Shown one piece after another: positions 1-7,821 of a stretch of DNA of 51,680 nucleotides. How positions within the stretch are numbered: position 1 is the stretch's first letter; the number at the start of each line of letters is the position of its first letter. The notes under the pieces were generated by a model, which worked only from the letters and a program-made list of their open reading frames with translations, searched no databases and had not been told where the DNA came from. The stretch lies in contig CAKZVJ010000048.1 in the NCBI GenBank assembly GCA_937923345.1, positions 1 through 51,680 of the forward strand, written 5' to 3'. The DNA comes from an uncultured Saprospiraceae bacterium. GTDB taxonomy: Bacteria > Bacteroidota > Bacteroidia > Chitinophagales > Saprospiraceae. A program made the translations under genes and the position numbers.

Positions 1-433
1 CCATGATATACTTCCATCCGCGTCTCTCGAATAGGGAATTGATCGAGATGAGAGGCAATGCAACTACCACTGCTGCGATTGCCCCGTGCACTGCGCCGTG
101 ACCGAATGAGCGATGAAGCGCTGCGTACTTCCCACCTTCAGATACAGACGCAACTATGTCCAACATCGCTTGGTTAGTATCAAAATCTGGCTGCATTATA
201 AATAGCCCCTGAATTGCTGCTTGATGAATAGAAAAGGAAGAAAAAAAGCCACTCAACAGAAAACTAAAAAAATAACAAAGGCCAAAGATGAGCAACATGT
301 TGCCTGATGCTACTTGCTCTTCTGTCACTCCAGAAGTGCGCATCCATACCTTGCCAAATACTTTAGGATTGTACCATACAGAACCCACAGCTAATGGAAT
401 AAGGGCAGTGATAAAAAAGATGTAGAAATTCAT
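1..433 (-). CDS. DUF1761 family membrane protein (partial, C-terminus beyond left edge)
   Basis: Reading the reverse strand from an ATG at 431-433 gives an open frame of 144 codons to the edge of the window with no stop. It begins MNFYIFFITALIPLAVGSVW, a hydrophobic first helix, followed by YNPKVFGKVWM, the N-terminal signature I associate with DUF1761 membrane proteins. A second helix (about residues 44-65) and a Gly/His-rich stretch with a third hydrophobic run (residues 113-130) follow. DUF1761 proteins are small inner-membrane proteins of unknown function, usually about 130-180 residues, so most of the gene is present. The family call rests on recall of the signature, not on a search. Confidence 0.72.
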   Translation of the reverse strand, partial: MNFYIFFITALIPLAVGSVWYNPKVFGKVWMRTSGVTEEQVASGNMLLIFGLCYFFSFLLSGFFSSFSIHQAAIQGLFIMQPDFDTNQAMLDIVASVSEGGKYAALHRSFGHGAVHGAIAAVVVALPLISINSLFERRGWKYIM

Positions 434-529
434 TTTGTAGATTTTAGAGTGCGTGATTTGATGACTCGAAGTTAGCAATTCCGATCCAAATATCTTAGTC
501 TACAAATATTCTATGTGACAAGTAAACGC

Positions 530-2617
530 CTAATAATCAAGCACCTTCCGTATCTCTACAGCCAGTTTATCTGCACTTGGCAGGTAGGCTTTCTCTAAGA
601 TGCTATTGAGCGGAATTGCGGGTGTGTTTACCGAGCCCACCACTTTTACTGGAGCATCTAAATACTCAAAGCAGTTTTCTTGAATAAATCCTGCGATGGA
701 GCGCGCGAATGAATTATTGACTGGCTCCTCGGTCAAGATGATGCACTTGTTGTGCTGCTTGACGCATTCTAGAATAGCCTCTTCGTCTAGCGGATAGAGT
801 GTTCTGAGATCCAAGACTTCTATCTGGCCATCAAATTCTTTGGCCGCATTGAGTGCCCAGTGGACGCCCATACCGTAGGTGATCACGCAAAGACTGTCGC
901 CAGCTTCCACCATATCATCTTCTGCTAGCAAAACAGAATTGGCCTGCCCAAAAGGCAATATATAATCTGCGTCCGGCTCGGGCGTCCGCGCCTCATTGGT
1001 GCCTGGCACCTTGGACCAGTACAAACCTTTGTGCTCTAATATCACCACTGGATTGGGGTCATGATAGGCTGCTTTCATCAGGCCCTTCATGTCTGCCCCG
1101 TTGCTCGGGTAGGCGATCTTGATGCCACGGATATTCGTGATGACCGACTCCACGGATGAAGAATGGTACGGCCCTCCCGACCCGTAGGCGCCTATCGGTA
1201 CTCTGAGGATCATGCTGACCGGGTACTTCCCATTGGACAAGTAGCACGAGCGACTCACTTCTGTGAACAACTGATTGAGTCCTGGCCATATATAATCGGC
1301 GAACTGTACTTCGACAATCGGCTTGAGCCCGACTGCGGACATACCTACGGTAGATCCTACGATAAAAGCCTCCTGAATGGGCGTGTTGAATACCCGCTCA
1401 TCTCCAAACTTTTGCGCCAAGGTAGCCGCCTCTCTAAACACACCACCTAGCCTGCCGCCCACATCTTGTCCGTACAGCAGACAGTGCATATCTGCACGCA
1501 TCAATTCTTCTACGGCGTGTAGGGCACAGTCCACCATCACAACTTCTTCTGCTCCATCTGGCTTACGGATTCCTTTTTCCATTTGTACTGGAGTCGGCGC
1601 AAAATCATGGGTCAGCAAATCGTCTGGTGTAGGATCCTCTGCCTCTTTGGCTCTATCAAAATCAGCTTGCACTTTCTCACGCGCATGCTGCTCTATAGTC
1701 TCAACTTCTTCTTCCGTGATCCCATAGTCCAAGAGTTGCTGTCGCAAGACTGGGTATGGATCTTCTTTTCTATCTTCTTCTAGATCATCGCGATACCATT
1801 CCATGCGCACCCCAGAGGTATGGTGATTGAGTAGTGGCACCTTGGCATGGATGAGATAAGGTCTGCGCTCTTCTCTAATCACAGAGATGGCCTTCGCCAC
1901 CGCGTTATAGCAAGCGATAAAATCGTTGCCCTGTATACTTACAGCCTCGACGCCATGAAATCCTTGGATGTATTCGTATGCGTTTTGCGCTCGGGTCTCT
2001 TCTGCATTAGCAGAAATATCCCAATCATTATCTTGGATGACATACAAGATCGGCAGCTGTCGCAACGCAGCCATCTGAAAGGCTTCTGCCACCTCCCCTT
2101 CCGTCACGGAGGCATCTCCCAAGGAGCATACCACCAGTGGCGCCATATTATTCGCTTCGGCGATACCGACTTGTTCTTTGTATTGTATACCCAGGGCCGC
2201 GCCCGTAGCCGGTATGGCCTGCATACCCGTCGCAGAGGATTGGTGCGGTATTTTTGGTTTGTCCTCCTCTTTCAAACTTGGGTGCGAGTAGTAAGACCGA
2301 CCCGCTGAAAAGGGGTCGTCTTTCTTGGCCATCAGCTGTAGCATGAGATGATACGGCTCCATGCCCATACTTAGGATCATAGAGTCATCCCGATAGTACG
2401 GAAAGGCCAAATCCTGCGGCGCCAGTTGCATCCCGACTGCGATCTGGATAGCCTCATGTCCACGTGAGGTCGCATGCACGTATTTAGAAACAAATTTGAA
2501 ATTGGCTTCATACAGTTCTGTCATGGACTTGGCAGTACACATCAAGCGGAATGCTTGCTTTAGTTTGGTAGCAGTGAGGAGGGTATTGGCTTGTATCATG
2601 ATTGGTTTATTATACAT
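530..2617 (-). CDS. 2-oxoacid dehydrogenase E1 component, fused alpha and beta subunits (branched-chain type)
   Basis: This is the thiamine-diphosphate-dependent decarboxylating component of a 2-oxoacid dehydrogenase complex, most likely the branched-chain 2-oxoacid complex (acyl transfer to lipoyl-E2). Residues about 35-330 are the E1-alpha part, with the ThDP/Mg region GDASVTEGE...NDWDIS near 165-200. Residues about 360-695 are the E1-beta part, with the transketolase pyrimidine domain (EAFIVGSTVGMSAVGLKPIVEVQFADY) and C-terminal transketolase domain (LDLRTLYPLDEEAILE). The single 695-aa chain is the usual Bacteroidota fusion and matches the expected length. No E2 or E3 gene is adjacent. 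The ATG at 2617 lies about 20 nt after the predicted transcription start. A TetR-type regulator lies just upstream on the same strand. Pyruvate as substrate cannot be excluded. Confidence 0.9.
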   Translation of the reverse strand: MYNKPIMIQANTLLTATKLKQAFRLMCTAKSMTELYEANFKFVSKYVHATSRGHEAIQIAVGMQLAPQDLAFPYYRDDSMILSMGMEPYHLMLQLMAKKDDPFSAGRSYYSHPSLKEEDKPKIPHQSSATGMQAIPATGAALGIQYKEQVGIAEANNMAPLVVCSLGDASVTEGEVAEAFQMAALRQLPILYVIQDNDWDISANAEETRAQNAYEYIQGFHGVEAVSIQGNDFIACYNAVAKAISVIREERRPYLIHAKVPLLNHHTSGVRMEWYRDDLEEDRKEDPYPVLRQQLLDYGITEEEVETIEQHAREKVQADFDRAKEAEDPTPDDLLTHDFAPTPVQMEKGIRKPDGAEEVVMVDCALHAVEELMRADMHCLLYGQDVGGRLGGVFREAATLAQKFGDERVFNTPIQEAFIVGSTVGMSAVGLKPIVEVQFADYIWPGLNQLFTEVSRSCYLSNGKYPVSMILRVPIGAYGSGGPYHSSSVESVITNIRGIKIAYPSNGADMKGLMKAAYHDPNPVVILEHKGLYWSKVPGTNEARTPEPDADYILPFGQANSVLLAEDDMVEAGDSLCVITYGMGVHWALNAAKEFDGQIEVLDLRTLYPLDEEAILECVKQHNKCIILTEEPVNNSFARSIAGFIQENCFEYLDAPVKVVGSVNTPAIPLNSILEKAYLPSADKLAVEIRKVLDY

Positions 2618-2644
2618 TTCTAAGGAAACTTACGACTGTTGCTC

Positions 2645-2676
2645 TAAAACTAACAATCATTAGTTAAATAAGCAAA
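2645..2676 (-). promoter_or_regulatory. Promoter of the E1 dehydrogenase gene with overlapping inverted-repeat operator
   Basis: On the reverse strand a TTTG (2673-2676) is followed after exactly 20 nt by TAGTTTTA (2645-2652), one base off the Bacteroidota -7 consensus TAnnTTTG. The spacer and -7 box contain a perfect inverted repeat AACTAA-6 nt-TTAGTT (2648-2665), the size and layout of a TetR-family operator. Repression by the adjacent TetR protein is inferred. Confidence 0.6.
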
Positions 2677-2749
2677 TTTCACCCTTATTAGTTCCTGGAT
2701 ATCTGGCTAAATACCCTATACTATAGGTGTTTTACCTTGAAATCAGGCT

Positions 2750-3316
2750 TTATCGGATCGCAATCCCATCCACGAGGCATTGGATCATCTTTTGCTCTAG
2801 CTCTACGGGGTTGATGTGTTCTTGCTGATGATGCCACGAATACAACCAGCGCAGCGTGGACAAGATGGAGAAGGCCGCTATTTTCGTATCTACTTTTGCG
2901 AACTGCTTTTCCTTGATTCCCTTCTCTATGATGCTTTGTATGTTTTGCTCATAAGCACTCCGTAGGAGCAAATACTTTTTGTGATTGGGTTCTTCTAGAT
3001 GCACCCACTCGCTCGTGATGATGGCTACCGCGTCTGGCTTTTCGACCGTGTAGCGAATGTGCAGGGCGATCAGTCGTTCCATTTTTTCACGCGGACTGAG
3101 ACTTGACTTTTGGATATTCTCCATCCCATCCGTGAATAGCTCCGCGATGTGCATCATCAGTTCTGATAGGATTTCTTGCTTATTGCTGATATGATTGTAC
3201 AGACTCGCCGCCTCCATACCCACTTCCTGAGCGATGTCGCGCATGGAGGTCGCCTTATACCCTTTGAGCCTAAAGAGTCGCGCTGCCTGTTGCTTTATTA
3301 CTTCCTTTTTCGTCAT
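2750..3316 (-). CDS. TetR/AcrR family transcriptional regulator
   Basis: A 188-aa protein with an N-terminal TetR helix-turn-helix: residues about 5-50 read VIKQQAARLFRLKGYKATSM then RDIAQEVGMEAASLYNHISN, the standard fold with YxH at the recognition helix. The C-terminal helical ligand/dimer domain ends EQKMIQCLVDGIA. Length is typical for the family. It lies 132 bp upstream of the fused E1 gene on the same strand, and an 18-bp inverted repeat covers that gene's promoter, so control of acyl-CoA or branched-chain catabolism is plausible. A second inverted repeat at its own promoter suggests autoregulation. The ligand cannot be read from sequence. Confidence 0.9.
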   Translation of the reverse strand: MTKKEVIKQQAARLFRLKGYKATSMRDIAQEVGMEAASLYNHISNKQEILSELMMHIAELFTDGMENIQKSSLSPREKMERLIALHIRYTVEKPDAVAIITSEWVHLEEPNHKKYLLLRSAYEQNIQSIIEKGIKEKQFAKVDTKIAAFSILSTLRWLYSWHHQQEHINPVELEQKMIQCLVDGIAIR

Positions 3317-3331
3317 GCCGTTTTCGTGGTA

Positions 3332-3349
3332 ACAAATATAGAAATTTGT
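3332..3349 (-). promoter_or_regulatory. Candidate TetR operator and -7 box upstream of the TetR gene
   Basis: ACAAAT-6 nt-ATTTGT (3332-3337 and 3344-3349) is a perfect inverted repeat overlapping a reverse-strand TATATTTG (3333-3340), an exact TAnnTTTG -7 box just ahead of the start codon at 3316. No good -33 box is seen at 19-21 nt. The half-site differs from that in front of the E1 gene, so one protein binding both is uncertain. Confidence 0.4.
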
Positions 3350-3462
3350 ATCAGATATGTTGATTCGCTGATTCAGTGATACGGTGATTAAAATTTGACC
3401 AGCTGCTTATTGGGTGATGCAAAATGCTTCCAACTATATCTGAAGAGAGGTTATCTCGTCTT

Positions 3463-3600
3463 TTCAGGGGCCATCCCAGCAGATGATGTCCTAGGCGAAA
3501 AGCCTAGCACATCATCTGCTGGGTCGCTACGTTCTCGGGCTGCGCGTGCGCTCCGGTCCTGTCGGACTTCCCCTTCACATCGCTTGTCCGAAATCAATGA
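3463..3600. repeat. GC-rich palindromic intergenic element (copy A)
   Basis: A block starting GGGGCCATCCCAG carries a perfect 15-bp stem (3475-3489 with 3509-3523), one mismatch, then a further 6-bp stem (3491-3496 with 3502-3507) and a GAAAA loop. The right flank GGGTCGCTACGTT and GGTCCTGTCGGACT recur almost unchanged, in inverted orientation, near 14765-14850. No convincing protein is encoded. Confidence 0.7.
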
Positions 3601-3602
3601 TT

Positions 3603-3724
3603 AATGATCAATGTTCAATGCTGTTTTGACGTGGACTGTTTCAGTGGGCAATTTTCAATGATCAATTTCCAATGCTGCTGTAGCGTATACAGGTTTCAAT
3701 TGGGAATTTTCAATGATCCATTTT
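3603..3724. repeat. Imperfect tandem repeat, unit about 54-55 bp
   Basis: AATGATCA-type unit starts occur at 3603, 3657 and 3712. The units share the order AATGATCAATnTnCAATGCTG ... GGnAATTTTC with divergent middles. The rest of the 3317-3953 gap is AT-rich, with repeats of ATAATT near 3918-3943 and no gene that I can support. Confidence 0.55.
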
Positions 3725-3953
3725 GTGATAAATGTAAAACCGAAAAATTATAAATGTAAAATGTAAAAGGAAGAGTAAAGGCCAGAGCAACAGTATGAGG
3801 AAGAGAAAGAGCGAAAACTGCTGAACGTAAAAGTAATTATTAGCACTATCAGCTGCCTTGTTTGTTGATTTGTTATTTTATTTATTCGTTTATTAAAAAA
3901 AGAACGCATCTTGCTAGAGTTTATAATTTGTAATTTATAATTAATTCACGTTA

Positions 3954-4433
3954 ATGGCAAAACAGAAAAAATATGTGTCCAAAAAAGATGCTTTAAAGAA
4001 GCTGGAACACTATTGTGCTTATCAAGACAGGTGCCATTCTGAGGTCCGTTCCAAACTGCTAGACCTAGGCATCTATGGGGACGATTTAGAAGAAATCATC
4101 ACCGATCTGATTGCCGATAATTTTCTGAATGAAGAGCGCTTTGCCCGATCTTTTGCACGCGGCAAGCAAAGAATGAAAAAATGGGGACGTTATAAAATCA
4201 CAATGCATCTAAAGGCAAAACAGATTTCTGCCTACTGTATTAAAAAAGCCATGGAGGAACTGGACGAAGAAGATTATGCAGAAACACTACGAAATTTGCT
4301 CGAAAAACGCTTAAAATCAGACTTTAGCTACCACTCCGTGGGCAAGGCTGCCAAGTTTGTTATTGGCAAAGGCTATGAGTCCGCATTGGTCTGGGAAACG
4401 ATAAAAACCATGCGTCAAAATTCTGAAACCTGA
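3954..4433 (+). CDS. recX: RecX family regulatory protein
   Basis: A 159-aa basic helical protein of RecX length. The family's three-helix repeats are visible: ALKKLEHYCAYQDRCHSEVRSKL near residues 13-35, then ITDLIADNFLNEERFARSFARGK (about 50-70), the most conserved RecX segment. The C-terminal repeat contains FVIGKGYESALVWETI. RecX binds RecA filaments and restrains RecA activity in recombination and the SOS response. No recA lies in this window. The last codons (QNSET and stop) are duplicated 2.0 kb downstream at 6440-6460, which marks recX as the left boundary of a small inserted-looking module. The start ATG follows an AT-rich leader with no Shine-Dalgarno, normal for this phylum. Confidence 0.9.
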   Translation: MAKQKKYVSKKDALKKLEHYCAYQDRCHSEVRSKLLDLGIYGDDLEEIITDLIADNFLNEERFARSFARGKQRMKKWGRYKITMHLKAKQISAYCIKKAMEELDEEDYAETLRNLLEKRLKSDFSYHSVGKAAKFVIGKGYESALVWETIKTMRQNSET

Positions 4434-4435
4434 TT
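4414..4435. repeat. Left direct repeat at the 3' end of recX
   Basis: The last recX codons and stop, GTCAAAATTCTGAAACCTGA plus TT, recur at 6440-6460 with one missing A. The two copies bracket the peptide gene and the 506-aa gene. Duplication of a gene's 3' end is the pattern left by site-specific insertion, but no recombinase is present, so this is an inference. Confidence 0.5.
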
Positions 4436-4517
4436 TATGTCGTTTTTTGGTCAGAATCATTGTACTATATTCCTTATATTGTTGTTATAATATTATTTAA
4501 TCTCTAAATCTGACAGT

Positions 4518-4715
4518 ATGAAAAATGGTAAATTAAGTTTAGACGAAATGTCTACGAAAGCAGAGAAGCTAAGCAACGAAGACCAGCTAAAGATGTTAGG
4601 CGGAAGAAGAGGAAGAGGGGGTGTTAATTCTTGGTCAACTTCTAGAGGGGGATTAATCGAAGATGATATAATCATCCGCTTTAACCTTCCTGGCTTAGTA
4701 AAAGGCGGGTTATAG
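4518..4715 (+). CDS. Double-glycine-leader peptide, candidate RiPP/bacteriocin-type precursor
   Basis: A 65-aa peptide. Residues 1-29 look like a leader: KLSLDEMSTKAEKLSNEDQL followed by KMLGG, matching the leader pattern of GG-type natural-product precursors in Bacteroidota. The presumed core (residues 30-65) starts RRGRGG, is rich in Gly and Arg, and ends NLPGLVKGGL. It has no Cys, so lanthionine or disulfide chemistry is unlikely. The gene has its own strong terminator. No C39 peptidase-transporter, radical SAM or cyclase gene lies nearby, so maturation and export would have to be supplied elsewhere. The ATG follows an AT-rich leader. Being real is supported by the leader motif and terminator; the function is inference. 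Confidence 0.6.
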   Translation: MKNGKLSLDEMSTKAEKLSNEDQLKMLGGRRGRGGVNSWSTSRGGLIEDDIIIRFNLPGLVKGGL

Positions 4716-4738
4716 CTTTTAGCATAAACCGATAAAAC

Positions 4739-4795
4739 AATGCTAAGAATTGAATAGTCATTTGCTATGCTTTCAATTCTTGGCATTTTTTTTTT
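4739..4795 (+). terminator. Rho-independent terminator of the leader-peptide gene
   Basis: A 16-bp stem (4739-4754 with 4772-4787; one T-G wobble) with a 17-nt loop is followed by a run of ten T (4786-4795). It sits 24 bp after the peptide stop and between convergent genes, so it may also halt reverse-strand transcripts. Confidence 0.85.
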
Positions 4796-4821
4796 GCCTT
4801 AACTTCACTAAAATTTACTCC

Positions 4822-6342
4822 TTAGGAAATCACTACTTTTGATTTTTCCCAATTGTTTCTAACTATTTCTGCAAAGCTCATATTGATTAGCTTGCTATCT
4901 ACCCAAGACATCAAGTCGAATACACTAATCGTCGCCCCCTCCGAATCCGTAATTTTCATCAGACTAGTTTTGAATTTCTGAAAACACTCTTTTACCTCGC
5001 GCTTGCCATGTGTTTTGATTACTGTCTTGATAAAGTTCAAGAAAGCCTTTTCTATTTCATCTAGTTGATTTTCCTTTTTTAGGAATCGGTAGGTAGATTT
5101 TATCAAAGAAGACACCAATAGTATATTTCCTAATTCATAATGCAAGATCAAATTGAATACTCTAGATAGCATCTGTAACTTTGGGTTGTCAATTGTGCTT
5201 GGCATATCTAGCCAATTGTTGAGATGATACAAAGCTTCATCATAATCTCCACATCCAAAATGGATATAGGAATAATGAAATAGGAAATGATGATCATCAA
5301 ACACTTTGGTGTTAAAAGACTTTACTTTTTTGAAATGTTCTGGTAAGGCATGCCTTGCCTCCTCAAACTGCCCCGTACGAATGCAGTAAAGGAAGTGATT
5401 GTGCATGTATTGCAGATGAATCTTTATACGATCATCTATATTTAATGGAGTGACGGTTTTTATTTTTTCATTGGTTTTATGAAGAGTATCAAAGTCTCGC
5501 TTCAGTATGCAAAACGCACAATAGTTATGCAGTGCAGAAATATACTCCGCGACCTCTTCTTTTAAAAAGTGAGGCTTGGATTCCATAATATCTAAAAGTA
5601 CTTTCGAATATTCTCCGAAGCCATCATTATCCTTTTGCATATATGCTAGTAGCGCTTTGGAGCGATAATACAATACCGAGCTTCGATGCGAATTGAAATG
5701 TTCTTTATTGATCAAGTCACTATTTATAATGTGCTGGATCTCGTCTAGGCCTGCCTTACTTTTAATCTTGAGATATAACTCCAGAAACAGATTTCTGTAT
5801 TGGGATAGCAAATTGAGTTGTTCTAGATATCGTTTTTCTTCTGCTTCGATGCGTCCCATCTCTTCGTGCAAAAAATCTACATCAATCATGGTGTGCGCTA
5901 TCCATTTTTCCCATCTGGCTATTTCATATAAAGTTGAAAATTCTTCAAACTGAATAGCTGTTTTTTTAGCTTTTTTGAGTTCTTCTTTACAGAGCTGCAT
6001 GTGCCCTCTTTTGAAAAGTACATCTACATTGTGCATATGATTAGCCAACTTGTTGCGGATAGATGATTTCTCATCAAAAGACTGTAGCGTTTTCAAAATC
6101 ACATCATATAAGTAGCCCTTCAGTTCAGAATAATTCTTTTTACTGATTGACTTCACCTTGTAGACTTGTTCTAAAAGTGCTTCATCATCAAATTCTCTCT
6201 GGGCATCAATGGCGTCAAATAAGACCAAGTACTTGTTAGAATTGTCTCCTTTCTTATTGGCAATTACTTTGAAGTAGCGCTTCTCCATAGCGCTCATGGA
6301 CTTGACAATTTTGAATAATTTGTCTGATGGTGTCTTTGACAT
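4822..6342 (-). CDS. Helical-repeat (TPR-like) protein of unknown function, Bacteroidota-type
   Basis: I do not know a function for this 506-aa protein. It is all-helical and charged, without signal peptide or membrane segments, so cytoplasmic. The N-terminus (LFKIVKSMSAMEKRYFKVIA then NKYLVLFDAIDAQREFDDEALL) matches a pattern I recall from large paralogous families in Bacteroidota. The middle and C-terminal parts have TPR-like helix pairs such as FGCGDYDEALYHLNNWLDM near residues 370-390. It is convergent with the leader-peptide gene (27 bp from that terminator) and both lie between copies of the recX 3' end. A role linked to the peptide (sensor, immunity or regulation) is only a contextual guess. 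Confidence 0.75.
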   Translation of the reverse strand: MSKTPSDKLFKIVKSMSAMEKRYFKVIANKKGDNSNKYLVLFDAIDAQREFDDEALLEQVYKVKSISKKNYSELKGYLYDVILKTLQSFDEKSSIRNKLANHMHNVDVLFKRGHMQLCKEELKKAKKTAIQFEEFSTLYEIARWEKWIAHTMIDVDFLHEEMGRIEAEEKRYLEQLNLLSQYRNLFLELYLKIKSKAGLDEIQHIINSDLINKEHFNSHRSSVLYYRSKALLAYMQKDNDGFGEYSKVLLDIMESKPHFLKEEVAEYISALHNYCAFCILKRDFDTLHKTNEKIKTVTPLNIDDRIKIHLQYMHNHFLYCIRTGQFEEARHALPEHFKKVKSFNTKVFDDHHFLFHYSYIHFGCGDYDEALYHLNNWLDMPSTIDNPKLQMLSRVFNLILHYELGNILLVSSLIKSTYRFLKKENQLDEIEKAFLNFIKTVIKTHGKREVKECFQKFKTSLMKITDSEGATISVFDLMSWVDSKLINMSFAEIVRNNWEKSKVVIS

Positions 6343-6439
6343 AATAGTTAGATTTTAAGTGCGCCTAATTCTCCTCAGCAACCAATATAAATCAAAAGAA
6401 ACTAGAAAACTGACTTAAGCGGAATTTATGCCGATACCT

Positions 6440-6460
6440 GTCAAATTCTGAAACCTGATT
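6440..6460. repeat. Right direct repeat, copy of the recX 3' end
   Basis: GTCAAATTCTGAAACCTGATT matches 4414-4435 with a single-base deletion. A shorter third copy (AAACCTGATTT) lies at 6516-6526. The distance from the left copy is about 2.03 kb. The rest of the 6343-6690 gap holds only the promoter described next. Confidence 0.5.
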
Positions 6461-6601
6461 AATAAAGCGTTTACTCCTTTATTTATTGCCATTTTGCAAT
6501 GATTTTCCGAATCAAAAACCTGATTTAAGCTCATTAATGTCCTAGTGTGGGCACTTCTACCTTCTGGATTATCATTTACTCAGGATATTAGCCCGCCTTG
6601 A

Positions 6602-6634
6602 ATTGCAATCATTGAATCAATAAGATTAAATTTG
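6602..6634 (+). promoter_or_regulatory. Bacteroidota-type promoter of the glycosyltransferase operon
   Basis: ATTG (6602-6605) is followed after 21 nt by an exact TAnnTTTG box, TAAATTTG (6627-6634). Start would be near 6641, 50 nt ahead of the ATG at 6691. A 10-bp palindrome CGGTTAACCG (6650-6659) lies in the leader and could be an operator. Confidence 0.55.
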
Positions 6635-6690
6635 AGCACGGTTTCCAAGCGGTTAACCGTTTCCATTGAGAAATACCATGTTTAGACTGT

Positions 6691-7821
6691 ATGCGCATAG
6701 CTGTCAATGCCCGTTTTTTGATAAAAGATAAACTTGAAGGAGTAGGTTGGTATACCTATGAAATCCTCAGCCGCATGGTTAAAAATCATCCAGAGGATGA
6801 GTTCATCTTGATTCATGATCGCCCTTTGGCACCTGAGTATATATTCGCCGATAATGTTACAGCTGTAAAAACCCTGATTCCTTCGCGTCATCCATTTTTA
6901 TGGTATTTATGGTTTGAGTATGCCATCCCGAATATTTTAAAGAAACATAGGCCTGACGTATTCTTATCCTTGGATGGACACTGCTCCGTCAAAACAGATA
7001 TCCCTACTGCGTATGTGCTACACGACCTCGCTTATCTGCACTACCCCAATGAAATACCCAAAACAGTACTTCGCTTTTATCAAAATTTTATCCCGAAGTA
7101 TATCCATAGAGCCAATCGAATCGTCTCGGTCTCGGAGCATGGAAAACAAGATATCCTAAAACACTTCACCCATATAAAGGCAGAAAAAATAGATATAGTC
7201 GGCAATGCCGCTAGAGCTATCTTCAAACCACTGGAAGAAAATGAAGCGATAGAAATCCGAAAGCAATATTCCAATGGATCTAAATATTTCTTTTATGTCG
7301 GTGCAGTACAGCCACGTAAAAATATCAGTAGACTGATTCAAGCTTTTGATCTTTTTTCAGAGCAGCATCCAGACTGCCAATTATTGATCGCTGGACGAAG
7401 TGCCTGGAAGACAGAGCATATCAAAAAAACGCACTCCGAAAGTAAGCACAAAAAGAAGGTTCAATTCTTGGGCTATGTAGAAGATAAAGTCATGGCTAAA
7501 CTAATGGCCAGCGCTACCGCCTTTGTATACCCTTCCCTTTTTGAAGGCTTCGGTGTTCCCGTCCTAGAAGCCATGCACTGCGAGGTCCCAATCATAACCT
7601 CTAAGGATAGTCCAATGGCAGAGGTAAGCCACAATGCTTCCTTGCAAGTAGATCCTGAGGATCTGAACAGTATCGCTAAAGCTATGTCTGAAATCTTTAC
7701 CAATGCACATCTAGGAGAGCAATTGATACAGTATGGCAAAGTGCAAAGACAAAAATATAACTGGGACCAATCTGCCAAGGATATGTACAAAGTGTTAAAA
7801 GCAACAATAGATAAGCAATGA
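6691..7821 (+). CDS. Glycosyltransferase family 1/GT4 (GT-B fold)
   Basis: A 376-aa GT-B enzyme transferring a sugar from an NDP-sugar to an unknown acceptor. The N-terminal domain begins MRIAVNARFLIKDKLEGVGW, the usual opening with a Gly-rich loop. The donor-binding domain has FFYVGAVQPRKNISRLIQAF (about residues 208-227) and the GT4 signature VYPSLFEGFGVPVLEAMHCE with the E-x7-E pair near residues 275-300. Length is typical. Its last bases overlap the next gene (ATGA), so the two are translationally coupled. An exact -7 promoter box lies 57 nt upstream. Likely cytoplasmic, acting on polysaccharide or glycolipid; no other polysaccharide genes flank it. Confidence 0.9.
   Translation: MRIAVNARFLIKDKLEGVGWYTYEILSRMVKNHPEDEFILIHDRPLAPEYIFADNVTAVKTLIPSRHPFLWYLWFEYAIPNILKKHRPDVFLSLDGHCSVKTDIPTAYVLHDLAYLHYPNEIPKTVLRFYQNFIPKYIHRANRIVSVSEHGKQDILKHFTHIKAEKIDIVGNAARAIFKPLEENEAIEIRKQYSNGSKYFFYVGAVQPRKNISRLIQAFDLFSEQHPDCQLLIAGRSAWKTEHIKKTHSESKHKKKVQFLGYVEDKVMAKLMASATAFVYPSLFEGFGVPVLEAMHCEVPIITSKDSPMAEVSHNASLQVDPEDLNSIAKAMSEIFTNAHLGEQLIQYGKVQRQKYNWDQSAKDMYKVLKATIDKQ

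Noticed and set aside
3395-3604. A 69-codon open frame between tetR and recX
   Set aside because: It coincides with palindromic element A and is low-complexity Ser/Arg-rich; no protein features.
3603-3724. CRISPR array
   Set aside because: Units differ in sequence throughout, there are only two and a part, and no cas genes are present. No CRISPR array was seen anywhere in the window.
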